Part shown: positions 22,785 through 31,587 of the stretch, one piece after another | How positions within the stretch are numbered: the stretch's first letter is position 1 | How the letters are laid out: each line of letters begins with the position of its first letter | Assembly: GCA_026392015.1 (NCBI GenBank) | Contig: JAPLCW010000118.1 | Span: 1 to 36,981, forward strand | Length of the DNA: 36,981 bases | Source: Candidatus Auribacterota bacterium | Lineage (GTDB): Bacteria > Auribacterota > Tritonobacteria > UBA1439 | Direction: 5' to 3' | Position numbers and translations under genes: made by a program | The notes under the pieces: generated by a model | What the model was told of the DNA's origin: nothing | What the model saw: only the letters and a program-made list of their open reading frames with translations | Databases searched by the model: none

Positions 22785-24530
22785 TTAGGGCTCCGAAAGA
22801 TCGGCGAATTGAGAGTGGCAGCGCACGCGGATATCCTTCCCCTCGCGGGTAGCCGTCGCCCATCCCTCTTGCACAGGAGTGAGCCACTCGAGAAACCCGA
22901 GCGCCTGTGTGGCGCTCATGAGCAATTGGCGTTCCGACTTTCTCTCCACAAATGGCGCTGCCAGCATAAGAACCTGTCTCAGAGAAGCCGCCGTACGCGC
23001 CAGTTCGTTACCGCGCAGCACGATCGCGGCCCCCGCAGCCTCCCTCCATGCCCCCGGGGGGAGCTTTTTCCCCTGCGCAAGGTCACCGAGGACTGAATCC
23101 GTGGTGGCGACCACCACCCGGTCCCCGCGCATGCAGATGATCGGGGTATACAGGGCTTCGAGCAGATCCCCTCCGCCGATACGATAGTATACTTCTTTCC
23201 CGAGGCGCTTCGCTTTCAGCTCGATCGGCTCCTTCACGAGGTCAAGTTGTCCGCCGCTCTTGTCGATGAGGCGGACCTTCGCCCCGTTCGCAAGTTTCAG
23301 GAAACGAGCAATCCTCTCTTTGGCCTGCGCGGGATCCGTCGTGAGGAGCGACGCCGCGGCATTGACCATGCCCCGGCTGTCCTCGTATAGAAGGATTGAG
23401 AAGTCGTCCCCCATCCATGAAAGAGAGAAATGATCCGCAGGAAAAACAGCGGGCTCGCGGGGACGGAGAAACTCAACCTTCTCTATCGCGCGCGCTGTCC
23501 GGAATTGACTCAGCCTCGCTCTCAGGTCACTGCGCCCTCCGGCATAGAAGAGGCCTTTTCGGTCCATCAGAGAAGCCAGGGGGTCGGTGGACGGATCCCG
23601 TTTCAGCCCCGCGGACCCGCTTCCGGAATCGACCGCCGTCTCGATAATCGAGATGGCTGCGTCGAGACGACTCCCCGCCAGAGTAAGCGTGCCCTCCAGG
23701 TGCTTCCACCCTTCGGCAGCCTCCTGCGCGTACTCCCACAGATCACGCACCAGGGCCTTCCCCTCAGCGCCGCCTCCCAAGGAGCCATGAAAGCGCGTCC
23801 CTATATACGCGCGTAGTTCATCTACATCCACGAAGAAGCCGCCTGTTGCGCCCCGTCCGCCCTCGCTGGTTTCACCAATGTGTAGTAAAGGATGCGCGCG
23901 GCGATCCTTCCCCTTGATGAGTCCGTCAACGCCTTTCCAGAACTCCACGCTCGACCCCTGGGTAGCGATGCAGAGGTCACCGAGCAATGCGTAGCTGAGC
24001 ACAGGCGTTCCCCGCTTCCGGTCTGTGATTTCCGTCACAGTCATGCTTCCCTCTCTCCAGCTTCTTAATCTTTTTTCCTCCGGGGGACGCCACGCATTCC
24101 ATAGATGGAGCAACAGGTGAAAAAGGCGGGTCTTGAAACCGACGCGGCTCCAGACGGCAACCCGCATATTCTTTCCCTCCCCATCGTTATAGAGCGCGAG
24201 GATGCAGTCGCGGCCAAAAAGCTCGGACCAGTAGGGAGCGCGCAACATCTCCCACCTTTTCTTAAAGCGCTCATCCGCGGCGCGCTTCTCCCTGATCGGG
24301 GAAATATCCCCATCGAAAATTCTGCGCCCGAATGCCGATCGCACGCACCCCTTCCAGACAGGCGCGAGTCCGCACACGCGCGCGCACGCGATTACTCTCT
24401 CCGAAGGGATGGTATCAACGAGAGAGGGAACCAGACGGCGGGGATACACATAGATGCCGAGCGCCACGATCGCACAGAGTACAATCAGTGCACCGGCCGC
24501 CAGCGTCCGCTTTACAATTGACTTCGCCAT
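22785..24530 (-). CDS. DUF3352-like single-pass membrane protein
   Basis: 581 residues. One N-terminal transmembrane helix (about 10-30, LAAGALIVLCAIVALGIYVY) anchors a large extracytoplasmic part. The latter resembles DUF3352 proteins: repeated alpha/beta units such as FSILLYEDSRG, VYYRIGGGDLLEALYTPIICMRGDRVVVATT and VLRGNELARTAASL. The function of the family is unknown. Start: ATG 24530 precedes the helix directly, but an ATG at 24545 with GGGTG upstream is a fair alternative (five extra residues). Divergent from the lipoprotein gene at 24633. No enzymatic motif recognised. Confidence 0.7.
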   Translation of the reverse strand: MAKSIVKRTLAAGALIVLCAIVALGIYVYPRRLVPSLVDTIPSERVIACARVCGLAPVWKGCVRSAFGRRIFDGDISPIREKRAADERFKKRWEMLRAPYWSELFGRDCILALYNDGEGKNMRVAVWSRVGFKTRLFHLLLHLWNAWRPPEEKRLRSWREGSMTVTEITDRKRGTPVLSYALLGDLCIATQGSSVEFWKGVDGLIKGKDRRAHPLLHIGETSEGGRGATGGFFVDVDELRAYIGTRFHGSLGGGAEGKALVRDLWEYAQEAAEGWKHLEGTLTLAGSRLDAAISIIETAVDSGSGSAGLKRDPSTDPLASLMDRKGLFYAGGRSDLRARLSQFRTARAIEKVEFLRPREPAVFPADHFSLSWMGDDFSILLYEDSRGMVNAAASLLTTDPAQAKERIARFLKLANGAKVRLIDKSGGQLDLVKEPIELKAKRLGKEVYYRIGGGDLLEALYTPIICMRGDRVVVATTDSVLGDLAQGKKLPPGAWREAAGAAIVLRGNELARTAASLRQVLMLAAPFVERKSERQLLMSATQALGFLEWLTPVQEGWATATREGKDIRVRCHSQFADLSEP

Positions 24531-24632
24531 GGGTAAATGATACATTTTCACCCGATCAGTTGCAATTCCGAATCGGTGAGCCGCTTCGCGCCTTCCGTGA
24601 GGAAGCTCGATATCTCACAAGGAGACCACCCA

Positions 24633-25310
24633 GTGAAAAAAATAATCGTGTGTGCGCAGCTCTTTGTTTTCGCTTTCTTGTTTGGCTGTGGAGGGATGAA
24701 CACGTGTCCGCCTCCCCTGAACTACTCCCAGCCCCTCCAAAAGCCGTTCGGCCACACCCTCGCCATCGGCAAGTTCACGGACAAGAGCTTCGCGCGTTAT
24801 CCGCTGTTCCTCACGGGGCACGATGTCCAGGAGCTTCTCCAGGACGAGCTCGAGAGGAACAACGTTTTCCGCACCGCATTCACGGTCCCCATCGATAAGA
24901 AGGATGACCCGGAGACCATTGACGACAAGGCGCTCGCAGGCAAGGCGGACCTCGTGATGGAAGGCGAGATCAGTGAATCGATGTGCAGATTTGTGGGGAG
25001 CAACGGATGGGGCGTTCCGATGTACCTTTTGATCGGAACATTCTTCGGGATTCCGCTCGGCTTCGACATCAAGGCACAGACCTGGCAGGGGGGAGCGGAG
25101 CTGTACTACCGCATTCGAAATATCAAAACGGACAAAGTCCTCCTCTCACGGCGTGTGCAGGCGATAGCGTACCGGAACTTCAGCATCTGGGAAGAGAGGA
25201 CGGAGCGGGGGGTCAATAAAAACTATGTGCGCAGGATGATCACACCGCTTGTCGAGCAGAACCTCAAGGCCGCCGCCGCCAAGGACATATGTGATCATTT
25301 CGGCGAGTAG
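24633..25310 (+). CDS. Lipoprotein of unknown function
   Basis: 225 residues. A type II signal peptide (KKIIVCAQLFVFAFLFGC) has a lipobox LFGC at about 16-19, so the mature protein would be lipid-anchored. The next part, FGHTLAIGKFTDKSFARYP...ELLQDELERNNVF, and a central GVPMYLLIGTFFGIPLGFDI hydrophobic patch recall the lipoproteins with a GNA1162/CsgG-like N-terminal fold, but this is weak. Start: GTG 24633 has AAGGAG 8 nt upstream; earlier in-frame codons would add non-signal residues. Neighbours are a divergent membrane protein and a convergent 57-aa lipoprotein. Confidence 0.78.
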   Translation: MKKIIVCAQLFVFAFLFGCGGMNTCPPPLNYSQPLQKPFGHTLAIGKFTDKSFARYPLFLTGHDVQELLQDELERNNVFRTAFTVPIDKKDDPETIDDKALAGKADLVMEGEISESMCRFVGSNGWGVPMYLLIGTFFGIPLGFDIKAQTWQGGAELYYRIRNIKTDKVLLSRRVQAIAYRNFSIWEERTERGVNKNYVRRMITPLVEQNLKAAAAKDICDHFGE

Positions 25311-25322
25311 GGTTATCCCTGT

Positions 25323-25496
25323 CTATGGCGTCTGCTGCGGAGTTCCCGCGGGAGGGGTTCCCGTCTTCTTGTAGCCGTCGGCAAAGCTTTTACCCACGTC
25401 CGACCAGTCCTTGCTCGCCTGCCCGAGATCAACCTTGACACAGCCGCCGAGTGTCAGAAGCGCAGCTCCTGATAGAAGCAAAAGCATTATTCTCAT
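25323..25496 (-). CDS. Small lipoprotein, 57 aa
   Basis: A short frame with strong signals. ATG 25496 is preceded by GGAGGT at a spacing of 5 nt. The N-terminus MRIMLLLLSGAALLTLGGC ends in a perfect lipobox LGGC (Cys19). The 38-residue mature part is hydrophilic (KDWSDVGKSFADGYKK) and ends in a Pro/Thr/Gln-rich tail. No family recognised; it resembles entericidin-like or other tiny envelope lipoproteins only in size. It follows the FmdB-like gene by 51 bp on the same strand and is probably co-transcribed with it. Confidence 0.75.
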   Translation of the reverse strand: MRIMLLLLSGAALLTLGGCVKVDLGQASKDWSDVGKSFADGYKKTGTPPAGTPQQTP

Positions 25497-25547
25497 GACC
25501 GACCTCCGTGCACACCTATTATACCTGCTCGTAGTGGCAGGTGGAAA

Positions 25548-25847
25548 TTACTTTTCAGCCTTCGCCTGTGAACTTTTGCCCTCCTTTGCGTAGGGACATC
25601 CGCCCGGAGGCGGTCCCATCGGCCGGGGAGGAGAAGGCACAAAGTTTACCGGACCGAGCCGCCGCATCTCGCCCATCAGGTCCGACATTGACTGCTTGCG
25701 GGAAGTGGAGAATGTGGAGTATATCTTATTGAGCCGTCTGCTCCCGCAAAAAGAGCACTTCCTGCCCCAGAAGCTCCACCGTCCGGCCTTCTCCATCAAC
25801 GACGTCAGTTTCCCGCATCGCCTGCACTGGTACTCGTAGATAGGCAT
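25548..25847 (-). CDS. FmdB-family zinc-ribbon protein
   Basis: 99 residues. The N-terminal zinc ribbon is MPIYEYQCRRCGK (CxxC), then CSFCGSRRLNKIYSTFS with a second CxxC, the hallmark of FmdB/Zn_ribbon_8 regulatory proteins. The C-terminal half is Pro/Gly-rich, typical for the family. The role is inferred as a small transcription-related factor; the name comes from the fmd operon but function is not established. Start ATG 25847 gives the canonical MPIYEY beginning; ribosome binding site weak. Confidence 0.9.
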   Translation of the reverse strand: MPIYEYQCRRCGKLTSLMEKAGRWSFWGRKCSFCGSRRLNKIYSTFSTSRKQSMSDLMGEMRRLGPVNFVPSPPRPMGPPPGGCPYAKEGKSSQAKAEK

Positions 25848-26025
25848 ATCAATTTAAATCCCAAATTCCAAATGCCAAACTTTCAGAATTAACGCTGACT
25901 TTACCTCTGAAACACTCCGGCTATAAGTGTAGCACACTCTTGAGAGATTGCGGAGAGTGTCTCAATAGAGTGTGAGCTATGCATACGCAGCTCGCTCTTC
26001 AGGTTGAGCTGTAATAAGAAAATGG
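25848..26025. other. Intergenic stretch without gene
   Basis: No coding frame supported. The sequence next to the FmdB-like gene (AATTTAAATCCCAAATTCC...) is an AT-rich motif of a kind often repeated in intergenic DNA. Confidence 0.35.
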
Positions 26026-26264
26026 GGTTCCTCCGATTTTGTGTGGGGAAATAAATATCATTCCCTCCCCCTGTGAAGGGGGAGGGTCAGGGTGGGGGTG
26101 ATACTTCGGTTTCTGATTATTAGTCGCCAGTAACTACTGACAAGAAACCAGTAACTGTAGTGCATACCCCCTTCCTTACCTTCCTTCGACTTCGCTCAGG
26201 ACAGGCTCCCCCTTCGGAGGGGGGAGGGGTAACTTGAGTCAGCCACCCAAAACGCAAGAGAACC
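26026..26264. mobile_element. Dispersed inverted-repeat element, copy B (empty site)
   Basis: The ends GGTTCCTCCGATTTTGTGTG (26026 on) and a near reverse complement ending AAGAGAACC (26264) match copy A at 7759-8170. The interior is colinear with copy A but lacks its 183-bp nested insertion. AGAAAAT occurs on both sides (26017-26023 and 26265-26271), a likely 7-8 bp target duplication. It ends about 12 bp from the nfo stop codon. Confidence 0.65.
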
Positions 26265-26276
26265 AGAAAATTGCAC

Positions 26277-27149
26277 TCACTGTTTCAGGAGCGATCTCAG
26301 CGTCTTGAGATTCCTTCTGTCCAGCGCCGTCCCCTCCCCCTTGGGCGTTTCGAGTACCATCGGGAGCCCTGCGAAGCGCGGATCCCTGAGCAGGAGCGCG
26401 AATGCCCCGAGCCCGAGCGCTCCTTTCCCGATATGCGCATGCCGGTCAAGATGAGAGCCGAGTGCCCCTTTGCTGTCGTTCAAATGGAACGCCTGTATTT
26501 TCCGAATTCCGATCACTGCATCAAATTCATCCATCACACGCCGGTAGGTCTCATGAGCACGCGTATCATAGCCTGCGGCGAACACATGGCACGTATCAAA
26601 ACAGACCCCCAGCCTCTCCGGACGATCCACCCTCGCGATTATCTCTGCAATCTGCTCGAATCGCCATCCGATGCTGTTCCCCTGTCCCGCGGTTGTTTCC
26701 AGGAGAATCTTCACGCGCGAACGAGGAAATTGCGCGAGCACCTTATCGAGGCCGTCGGAGGCTTTCGCGATCCCCTCCCGGATGCCGCGCCCGCCATGCG
26801 AACCGGGGTGTAATACGATAAACGGAAGGCCGAGATCGGCGACACGACCCATCTCCTCCGCGAGAGACCGGATCGATTTCGCAAGGACACTACGGTCAGA
26901 GGACGCAAGGTTAATGAGATAGGACGAATGGGCAAACACCGGCCAAATTTCGCTCGCCTCTTTCGCTGCCGCGAAGCGTTTCACCTCGCCGCGGCCAAGG
27001 GGAAGCATCTTCCACTGCACATTGCTTTTCACAAAGATCTGGATCGTATCGCATCCGAGGCGCTGCCCTCGCATGAGCGCCTGGTCGACGCCTCCAGAGA
27101 TGGACATGTGCGCCCCGATGAGGGGACGTCGTGAAGCGGGGATGGGCAT
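26277..27149 (-). CDS. nfo: Deoxyribonuclease IV (endonuclease IV)
   Basis: 290 residues, the usual size. This is an AP endonuclease of base-excision repair, a TIM barrel with three zinc ions. Visible motifs: IGAHMSISGG, VFAHSSYLINLAS, IVLHPGSHGG, ILLETTAGQGNSIG, GVCFDTCHVFAAGYD, AFHLNDSKGALGS with HAHIGKG, and LETPKGEG. All metal-binding His, Asp and Glu positions appear intact. ATG 27149 gives the canonical N-terminus a few residues before IGAHMS; the ribosome binding site is weak. Confidence 0.96.
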   Translation of the reverse strand: MPIPASRRPLIGAHMSISGGVDQALMRGQRLGCDTIQIFVKSNVQWKMLPLGRGEVKRFAAAKEASEIWPVFAHSSYLINLASSDRSVLAKSIRSLAEEMGRVADLGLPFIVLHPGSHGGRGIREGIAKASDGLDKVLAQFPRSRVKILLETTAGQGNSIGWRFEQIAEIIARVDRPERLGVCFDTCHVFAAGYDTRAHETYRRVMDEFDAVIGIRKIQAFHLNDSKGALGSHLDRHAHIGKGALGLGAFALLLRDPRFAGLPMVLETPKGEGTALDRRNLKTLRSLLKQ

Positions 27150-27316
27150 TTCTCAAACTCTCTCGATGCTCTCCAAGCCTGCGCGATATACTAATGAGGA
27201 TTAACTATCCAATGCGTGCAGAAAAAGCAGACAATTCCCGCAACTCTTGCTCCATTCGCCGGTTGAGGATAACGCGAGGTGAAAGGTGTGGTATCCAAGT
27301 ATGCAATGAGAAATCT

Positions 27317-27709
27317 TTATGATCCCGGCTCAGGCGGAACGGGCTTCGAGAATACAAACTCTGTTTCGAAAAACGGATCATAGTTGCCCGGCAGGGGATA
27401 AAAGAAGAGGACGGCTTCAAATACTCCCCCCACCGTCCTGATTACGGTCATCGAGATTCCCTTGAGTGGGCCCCACGTAGCGCCCAACAGCGCACCGCGC
27501 GAACGGGAGACTTCCATTGGACAACGGATCATCTCACACCACCCTGTCGTGATATTGACGCAACCGCGTCCAAATTTTCCGCTCGCGAGCTGTGAGACAC
27601 TGCGCGCGGTTTCACGCTCCTCATCTGCAACGGCGTATGAAGTCAGAATGCAGCATACGCTCACAACAAGCAGAAGCCAAACGATCGATATCCACATTGT
27701 TCGCGGCAT
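27317..27709 (-). CDS. Exosortase system-associated protein, TIGR04073-like
   Basis: 130 residues. The signal peptide (about 1-27, SIVWLLLVVSVCCILTSYAVA) is followed by the TIGR04073 pattern: GKFGRGCVNITTGWCEM, GALLGATWGPLKGI, IRTVGGVFEAVLFFYPLP and FFETEFVF near the end. The family occurs in genomes that carry exosortase/PEP-CTERM systems; its molecular role is unknown. No exosortase is in the window. Start: ATG 27709 has AGGAG 6 nt upstream, which decides against the ATG at 27727. Confidence 0.8.
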   Translation of the reverse strand: MPRTMWISIVWLLLVVSVCCILTSYAVADEERETARSVSQLASGKFGRGCVNITTGWCEMIRCPMEVSRSRGALLGATWGPLKGISMTVIRTVGGVFEAVLFFYPLPGNYDPFFETEFVFSKPVPPEPGS

Positions 27710-27741
27710 GGCATTCTCCTTTTTCATGCAACCCCACCCCC

Positions 27742-27767
27742 GTAGCCGAGACTTTAGTCTCGGCTAC
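27742..27767. repeat. Perfect short hairpin GTAGCCGAGAC/GTCTCGGCTAC
   Basis: An 11-bp perfect stem with a TTTA loop, between the TIGR04073 gene and surE on the minus strand. A motif of this kind is common as an intergenic repeat. It lies about 30 bp upstream of the TIGR04073 start and could act as attenuator or terminator of surE transcription. Confidence 0.7.
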
Positions 27768-27867
27768 AATGATATATTCCACCATTGTTCTCCCATGTTA
27801 GCGTATCGCGAGTTAGCGTGTCAACCGACAGGACGTTTGCGTCTTTATCTCCAAACTTATCCACAGC

Positions 27868-28644
27868 CTACTTCGCCAATCTCATTCTCGCGACCAGGTC
27901 CATATCTTCATACGCGGTCATGTCATAGTGAATCGGCGTCACGGAAACCATTCCCTCGTGCAAGGCGGCGCTGTCCGTACCTTCCTCGGCCTTGCCATCC
28001 TCCAGCTCTCCTCCAAGCCACCAATAGGTTCTCCCCCGCGGATCGACGCGCTCGTGGAATTCTTCCGTAAATCTCGCTATACCCTGCCGGGTCACCTGGA
28101 CTCCCCTGATTTTTTCCTTTGGTATGGCGGGAACATTGACATTAAGGAGGACTCCCGCCGGCAGCGGCGCCTCCCTCATCTTCAGCGCCAGCTTCGCGGC
28201 GAATTCCGCGGCGTACGCAAATTCGGCAGATTTGAAGCTGTCGAGCGAAATGGCAAATGCCGGGATCCCGAGCATCGTCGCCTCGGTCGCGGCAGAGACA
28301 GTGCCCGAATAAATAACATTGATTCCCGTGTTGGGGCCCTGGTTGATTCCCGAAATCACCAAATCCGGCCGTTTCGGGAGAAGGGTTTTTATGGCTATCT
28401 TGACACAGTCGGCGGGCGTTCCCGATACCGCAAGACCGTAGATTTCCCCATCCCTTCTCACCTCCGTCACCCGCAGCGGGTCAACGACGGTGATCGCGTG
28501 TCCCACCGCGCTCCGCTCGACGGCGGGGGCAACGATCGAAACATCACCGATTTTTTTTATCTCCAGAGAAAGCGCATAGAGACCGGGTGCGTGAATCCCA
28601 TCATCATTTGTTAAAAGAATTTTCATACGAGGAGTATTCTTCAT
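27868..28644 (-). CDS. surE: 5'/3'-nucleotidase SurE
   Basis: 258 residues. SurE dephosphorylates nucleoside monophosphates and short polyphosphates, a stress-survival enzyme. Visible: ILLTNDDGIHAPG (metal-binding DD), VVAPAVERSAVGHAIT-like loop, VSGTPADCVKIA, DLVISGINQGPNTG and YSGTVSAATEA. The ATG at 28644 has GAGG 4 nt upstream; an internal ATG at 28626 would give the more common MKILLTNDDG start without a ribosome binding site. TATACT (28668-28673) is a plausible -10 element. Confidence 0.95.
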   Translation of the reverse strand: MKNTPRMKILLTNDDGIHAPGLYALSLEIKKIGDVSIVAPAVERSAVGHAITVVDPLRVTEVRRDGEIYGLAVSGTPADCVKIAIKTLLPKRPDLVISGINQGPNTGINVIYSGTVSAATEATMLGIPAFAISLDSFKSAEFAYAAEFAAKLALKMREAPLPAGVLLNVNVPAIPKEKIRGVQVTRQGIARFTEEFHERVDPRGRTYWWLGGELEDGKAEEGTDSAALHEGMVSVTPIHYDMTAYEDMDLVARMRLAK

Positions 28645-28721
28645 ATTGCCTCAGGCGACGCGGGCATAGTATAGCGCACCAAAGATTAAAAGTAATGGGT
28701 TTTCGTGGCGGTGAGTAAGAG

Positions 28722-28811
28722 GTCAGTTATGGGGTGCAATTAAACCTTATTTCCCTCCCCCCTTGAGCGGGAGGGTCGGGGTGGGGGGTAGAAGCACCCC
28801 AAGACTGACCC
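28722..28811. mobile_element. MITE-like element, GGTCA...TGGGG family, copy 2
   Basis: GGTCAGTTATGGGGTGC (28722-28738) and GCACCCCAAGACTGACC (28795-28811) are imperfect terminal inverted repeats of 17 bp around a CCCTCCCCCC...GGGAGGG palindrome. The ends resemble those at 14132-14292. Only 90 bp long and non-coding. It lies between surE and the PQQ-propeller gene end. Confidence 0.5.
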
Positions 28812-28834
28812 ATTACGACGGTGAGAATCGTTCG

Positions 28835-30604
28835 TTACCTTATTGTCAACATCGTCTGGCTGATGTACCCAGGAATAGCGTTCGACACGGCTGGCTTTTT
28901 CCCCGCAGGCACAAAACCCACAATGCATACGTACGCACCCTCGGTACCGGGTGGGAGAAGAGGAGTGATGTACAGCGTCGCTCTGACAGGTTGGCCTAAT
29001 CCACGCACCCGCGTGGCCAGAGGCTTTAAGCTTTTGCGCAACAGGTAAGGATTACTCAAATTGAATGAATACAGGAAACGGCCTTGCACTGAAAATATCC
29101 CACCATAGGCATCAAACAGATTACTTAGTGGCTGAGCTATGATATCGAATTTAAGCGAATCCCCCGGCGATACCATGCTGCTGCTCAGAATACCGCTCAG
29201 TAAAGGAGTGGGTGTGGAGACTGGTGTATCTGTAGGGATTGCGGTGGGCGTAGCTGTGGGAGATGGGGTGAGTGTGTGAGTCATTGTCGGTGTAGCTGTG
29301 GGAGTCCGTGTCGGCGTGGCTGTCGGAGTGTTTGTGGGAGTCGGAGTCCGTGTCGGCGTGGCTGTCGGAGTGTTTGTGGGAGTCGGAGTCTGTGTCGGCG
29401 TTGTTGTCGGAGTGTTTGTGGGAGTCGGAGTCTGTGTCGGCGTTGTTGTCGGCGTGGGGGTCTCCGTCGCGGCGGGACCGAAACAGTAGAGTTGATTATC
29501 CCCGGAACCAATGTATATCTTCCCATCACTGCCTATGCCTGGGGAATTGGACACGTAGTTTCCTGCAAGATAGCTCCATTGCAGCGATCCCACAGAGCCA
29601 ATTGAGTAAATATTATTATCGGAGGAACCGACATATACCGAACCATCGCTCCCCAAAGACGGAGATGAATTCATATACCGCGGCGTGCTATAGCTCCATC
29701 GGAGGAAACCGTTACTCATCAGTGCATAAAGATTGTTATCCCCCGAACCAACATACACCGCTTCGTCAGTTCCCACTGCGGGAGAAGAATGAATGTAGGC
29801 GCCTGCTTTATAGCTCCATGCGAGAGAACCGTCTGAATGAACCGCGTACAGGTTACTATCATCATTTCCAACGTATACTACTCCGGCAGTTCCAATCGCC
29901 GGCGAGGAATCCAGAAAACTGTTACTGCATACATAACTCCATTTCAGGCTACCTGCTGACGTCAGGGCATAGATACTATTGTCTCCGGAACCCGATGCCT
30001 CGAATATATTCTCCATGTCATCCAGCGCCGCAGAGGACGTTATTCCCCCAGTTGTTTCGTAACTCCATAGCAATGAGCCCTCAGAATCGATCGCATAGAT
30101 ACGTCCATCACTCGACCCGCCGCCAATATATATCCTTCCGCCACTACTCACGGCTGGAGAGGATTCCACATACGATCCCGCTGTATAACTCCATAAAAGC
30201 GAACAATCGGAACTGATGGCATACAAATTTCTGTCGAAATATCCGGATCCTACCAATACGGCCCGGTCATTCCGGATGGCGGGAGAACAGAAAACATACG
30301 ATTCGGTCTGATAACTCCAGTGAAGAATTCCCGAAGAGTTAATTGAATAAAGCATATTGTCTCCAGAGCCCACATAAATCGTTCCCTCTGCGCCGCTAGA
30401 GGGCGAGGAGGTGATATATCTTTCTGCCCTATAGCTCCAATAGAGCACCGGGGTAGATGGTCCCGTATGGAGATCACTCCTTCCTGTGTGCTGAGGGTCG
30501 TGCCGAAACATCGGCCAGGGCGAATTGACCAACTGCGCCTGACCAATATCACACAGAAATATCCCAAAAGAAAAAGCAACCAGTGCAAATATAAGTATTC
30601 TCAT
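28835..30604 (-). CDS. Secreted PQQ-like beta-propeller protein with Thr/Pro linker
   Basis: 589 residues. A signal peptide (1-24, ending GQAQ) leads to [15 protein letters not shown], the usual lead-in of PQQ-like propellers. Eight repeats of about 40-44 residues follow, each with WSY, SSPA and G.(I/V)Y(V/I)GSGDN.LYA, which suggests an eight-bladed propeller (about 45-375). A Thr/Pro linker (about 378-475, TPTPTNTPT units) leads to a C-terminal beta domain of about 110 residues. No PQQ-dependent active site is recognisable, so a structural or binding surface role is likely. Start ATG 30604 has GGAG about 7 nt upstream; an upstream TTGGAC-N18-TACACT and a GG-N10-GC motif are both promoter candidates. 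Confidence 0.85.
   Translation of the reverse strand: MRILIFALVAFSFGIFLCDIGQAQLVNSPWPMFRHDPQHTGRSDLHTGPSTPVLYWSYRAERYITSSPSSGAEGTIYVGSGDNMLYSINSSGILHWSYQTESYVFCSPAIRNDRAVLVGSGYFDRNLYAISSDCSLLWSYTAGSYVESSPAVSSGGRIYIGGGSSDGRIYAIDSEGSLLWSYETTGGITSSAALDDMENIFEASGSGDNSIYALTSAGSLKWSYVCSNSFLDSSPAIGTAGVVYVGNDDSNLYAVHSDGSLAWSYKAGAYIHSSPAVGTDEAVYVGSGDNNLYALMSNGFLRWSYSTPRYMNSSPSLGSDGSVYVGSSDNNIYSIGSVGSLQWSYLAGNYVSNSPGIGSDGKIYIGSGDNQLYCFGPAATETPTPTTTPTQTPTPTNTPTTTPTQTPTPTNTPTATPTRTPTPTNTPTATPTRTPTATPTMTHTLTPSPTATPTAIPTDTPVSTPTPLLSGILSSSMVSPGDSLKFDIIAQPLSNLFDAYGGIFSVQGRFLYSFNLSNPYLLRKSLKPLATRVRGLGQPVRATLYITPLLPPGTEGAYVCIVGFVPAGKKPAVSNAIPGYISQTMLTIR
29308..29466. repeat. 42-bp tandem repeat encoding the Thr/Pro linker
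   Basis: Units beginning GTGTCGGCGT on the plus strand start at 29308, 29350, 29392 and 29434, i.e. 42 bp apart: three full copies and a partial one. They encode the 14-residue [14 protein letters not shown] units of the propeller linker. Near-identity at DNA level indicates recent expansion by slippage or recombination. Confidence 0.85.
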
Positions 30605-30680
30605 AGACTGACTCCGCAACTCATCTTTACTTGTTAGTGTAGCATTTTTCTTTCCTTCAGTCCAATCAACCTCTTTTGTA

Positions 30681-31118
30681 TTAGCTCTCAACTATCAATG
30701 TTACCGGCCCATCATTTTCGAGTTTCACGAGCATCTTCGCGCCAAATTGACCGGTTTCCACAGCAATCCCCTGGGCGCGCAGATTATCGATGAATATTTT
30801 ATATAGCGCTTCGCCCTTCTCCGGCGGCGCGGCATCGGTGAAGCTCGGCCGGCGCCCTTTGCGGCAGTCTCCGTAGAGCGTGAATTGCGACACCACGAGC
30901 GCGGCTCCGCCCGTATCCTTGAGCGAGAGGTTCATCTTCCCCTCGCTGTCTTCAAATATCCGGAGGTTGGCGATCTTCTCTGCAAGGAATGAGGCATCCT
31001 TCTCAGCGTCATCCTTCCCCACACCGAGCAGCACAAGAAACCCCAGCCCCGTCGCCGCGACCGTCTCACCGCCGATCTCGACCGCCGCCTTCTTCACTCG
31101 CTGCACCACGGCTCTCAT
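30681..31118 (-). CDS. dtd: D-aminoacyl-tRNA deacylase
   Basis: 145 residues, full length. DTD hydrolyses D-amino acids (and glycine mischarged on tRNA-Ala) from tRNAs in the cytoplasm. The N-terminal [15 protein letters not shown], the SQFTLYGDC motif (about 78-86) and the C-terminal [11 protein letters not shown] carrying GPVT form the active site. ATG 31118 has GGAG about 9 nt upstream. Same strand as, and upstream of, the propeller gene. Confidence 0.96.
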   Translation of the reverse strand: MRAVVQRVKKAAVEIGGETVAATGLGFLVLLGVGKDDAEKDASFLAEKIANLRIFEDSEGKMNLSLKDTGGAALVVSQFTLYGDCRKGRRPSFTDAAPPEKGEALYKIFIDNLRAQGIAVETGQFGAKMLVKLENDGPVTLIVES

Positions 31119-31145
31119 TCCACTATTCTCCGTCTTCCATTTTTT

Positions 31146-31262
31146 GGTTCTCTTCCATAATTGTATGGCTTACTTTGGTTATTCCCTCCCTATTTATGTG
31201 GGTTACTTTAGTTATTCCCTTCCCCCTCAGAAGGGGGGAGGTTGGGAGGGGGGTGATTTCGA
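31146..31262. repeat. Partial copy C of the GGTTCTCTTCC dispersed element
   Basis: GGTTCTCTTCCATAATTGTA (31146 on) matches the left end of copies A and B. ATTCCCT and a CCCTTCCCCCT...AGGGGGG palindrome follow. The right terminal repeat is missing, so this copy is truncated or diverged. Confidence 0.5.
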
Positions 31263-31444
31263 TCACCCGCAACATTAATGGCACATGGCTACATATCGGC
31301 TATTCCTTGCTGCAGGGGGACATCCCCATCCCAATAACTTACCCCTTACAATTATTTTTTGTTTCTCCTATTTTTTGTTTCTCCTTGCCTCGGGTCAGTC
31401 TATCAAATAAAATGACTTCAGCTACAAGAGATACACATAATACT

Positions 31445-31558
31445 ATCGAGACGTTCTCTCCAATGCGCTGGGACTGAATAAATTTCGGCTAAAACCGCAG
31501 TGATGCATTCTCAGCCACAACACGCAGGCCTCCAGAGCATTAAGGAAAACGTCTCGAT
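31445..31558. mobile_element. 114-bp palindromic element with possible 3-bp target duplication
   Basis: ATCGAGACGTT (31445-31455) is mirrored exactly by AACGTCTCGAT (31548-31558). The match continues with changes for about 30 bp (AATGCGCTGG against CCAGAGCATT). ACT lies on both sides (31442-31444 and 31559-31561). Non-coding and 29 bp upstream of the small membrane-protein gene, whose transcription it could influence. Confidence 0.55.
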
Positions 31559-31587
31559 ACTCTATAGGCCACCGAATGGGGCGCGAT

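Noticed and set aside
29308..29466. Possible CRISPR array
   Set aside because: The 42-bp units are head-to-tail without spacers and lie in frame within a coding region as a Thr/Pro linker.
29308..30216. 302-codon plus-strand open frame opposite the PQQ propeller
   Set aside because: Its sequence mirrors the repeat periodicity of the minus-strand propeller and linker, has no ribosome binding site and no fold-like pattern.
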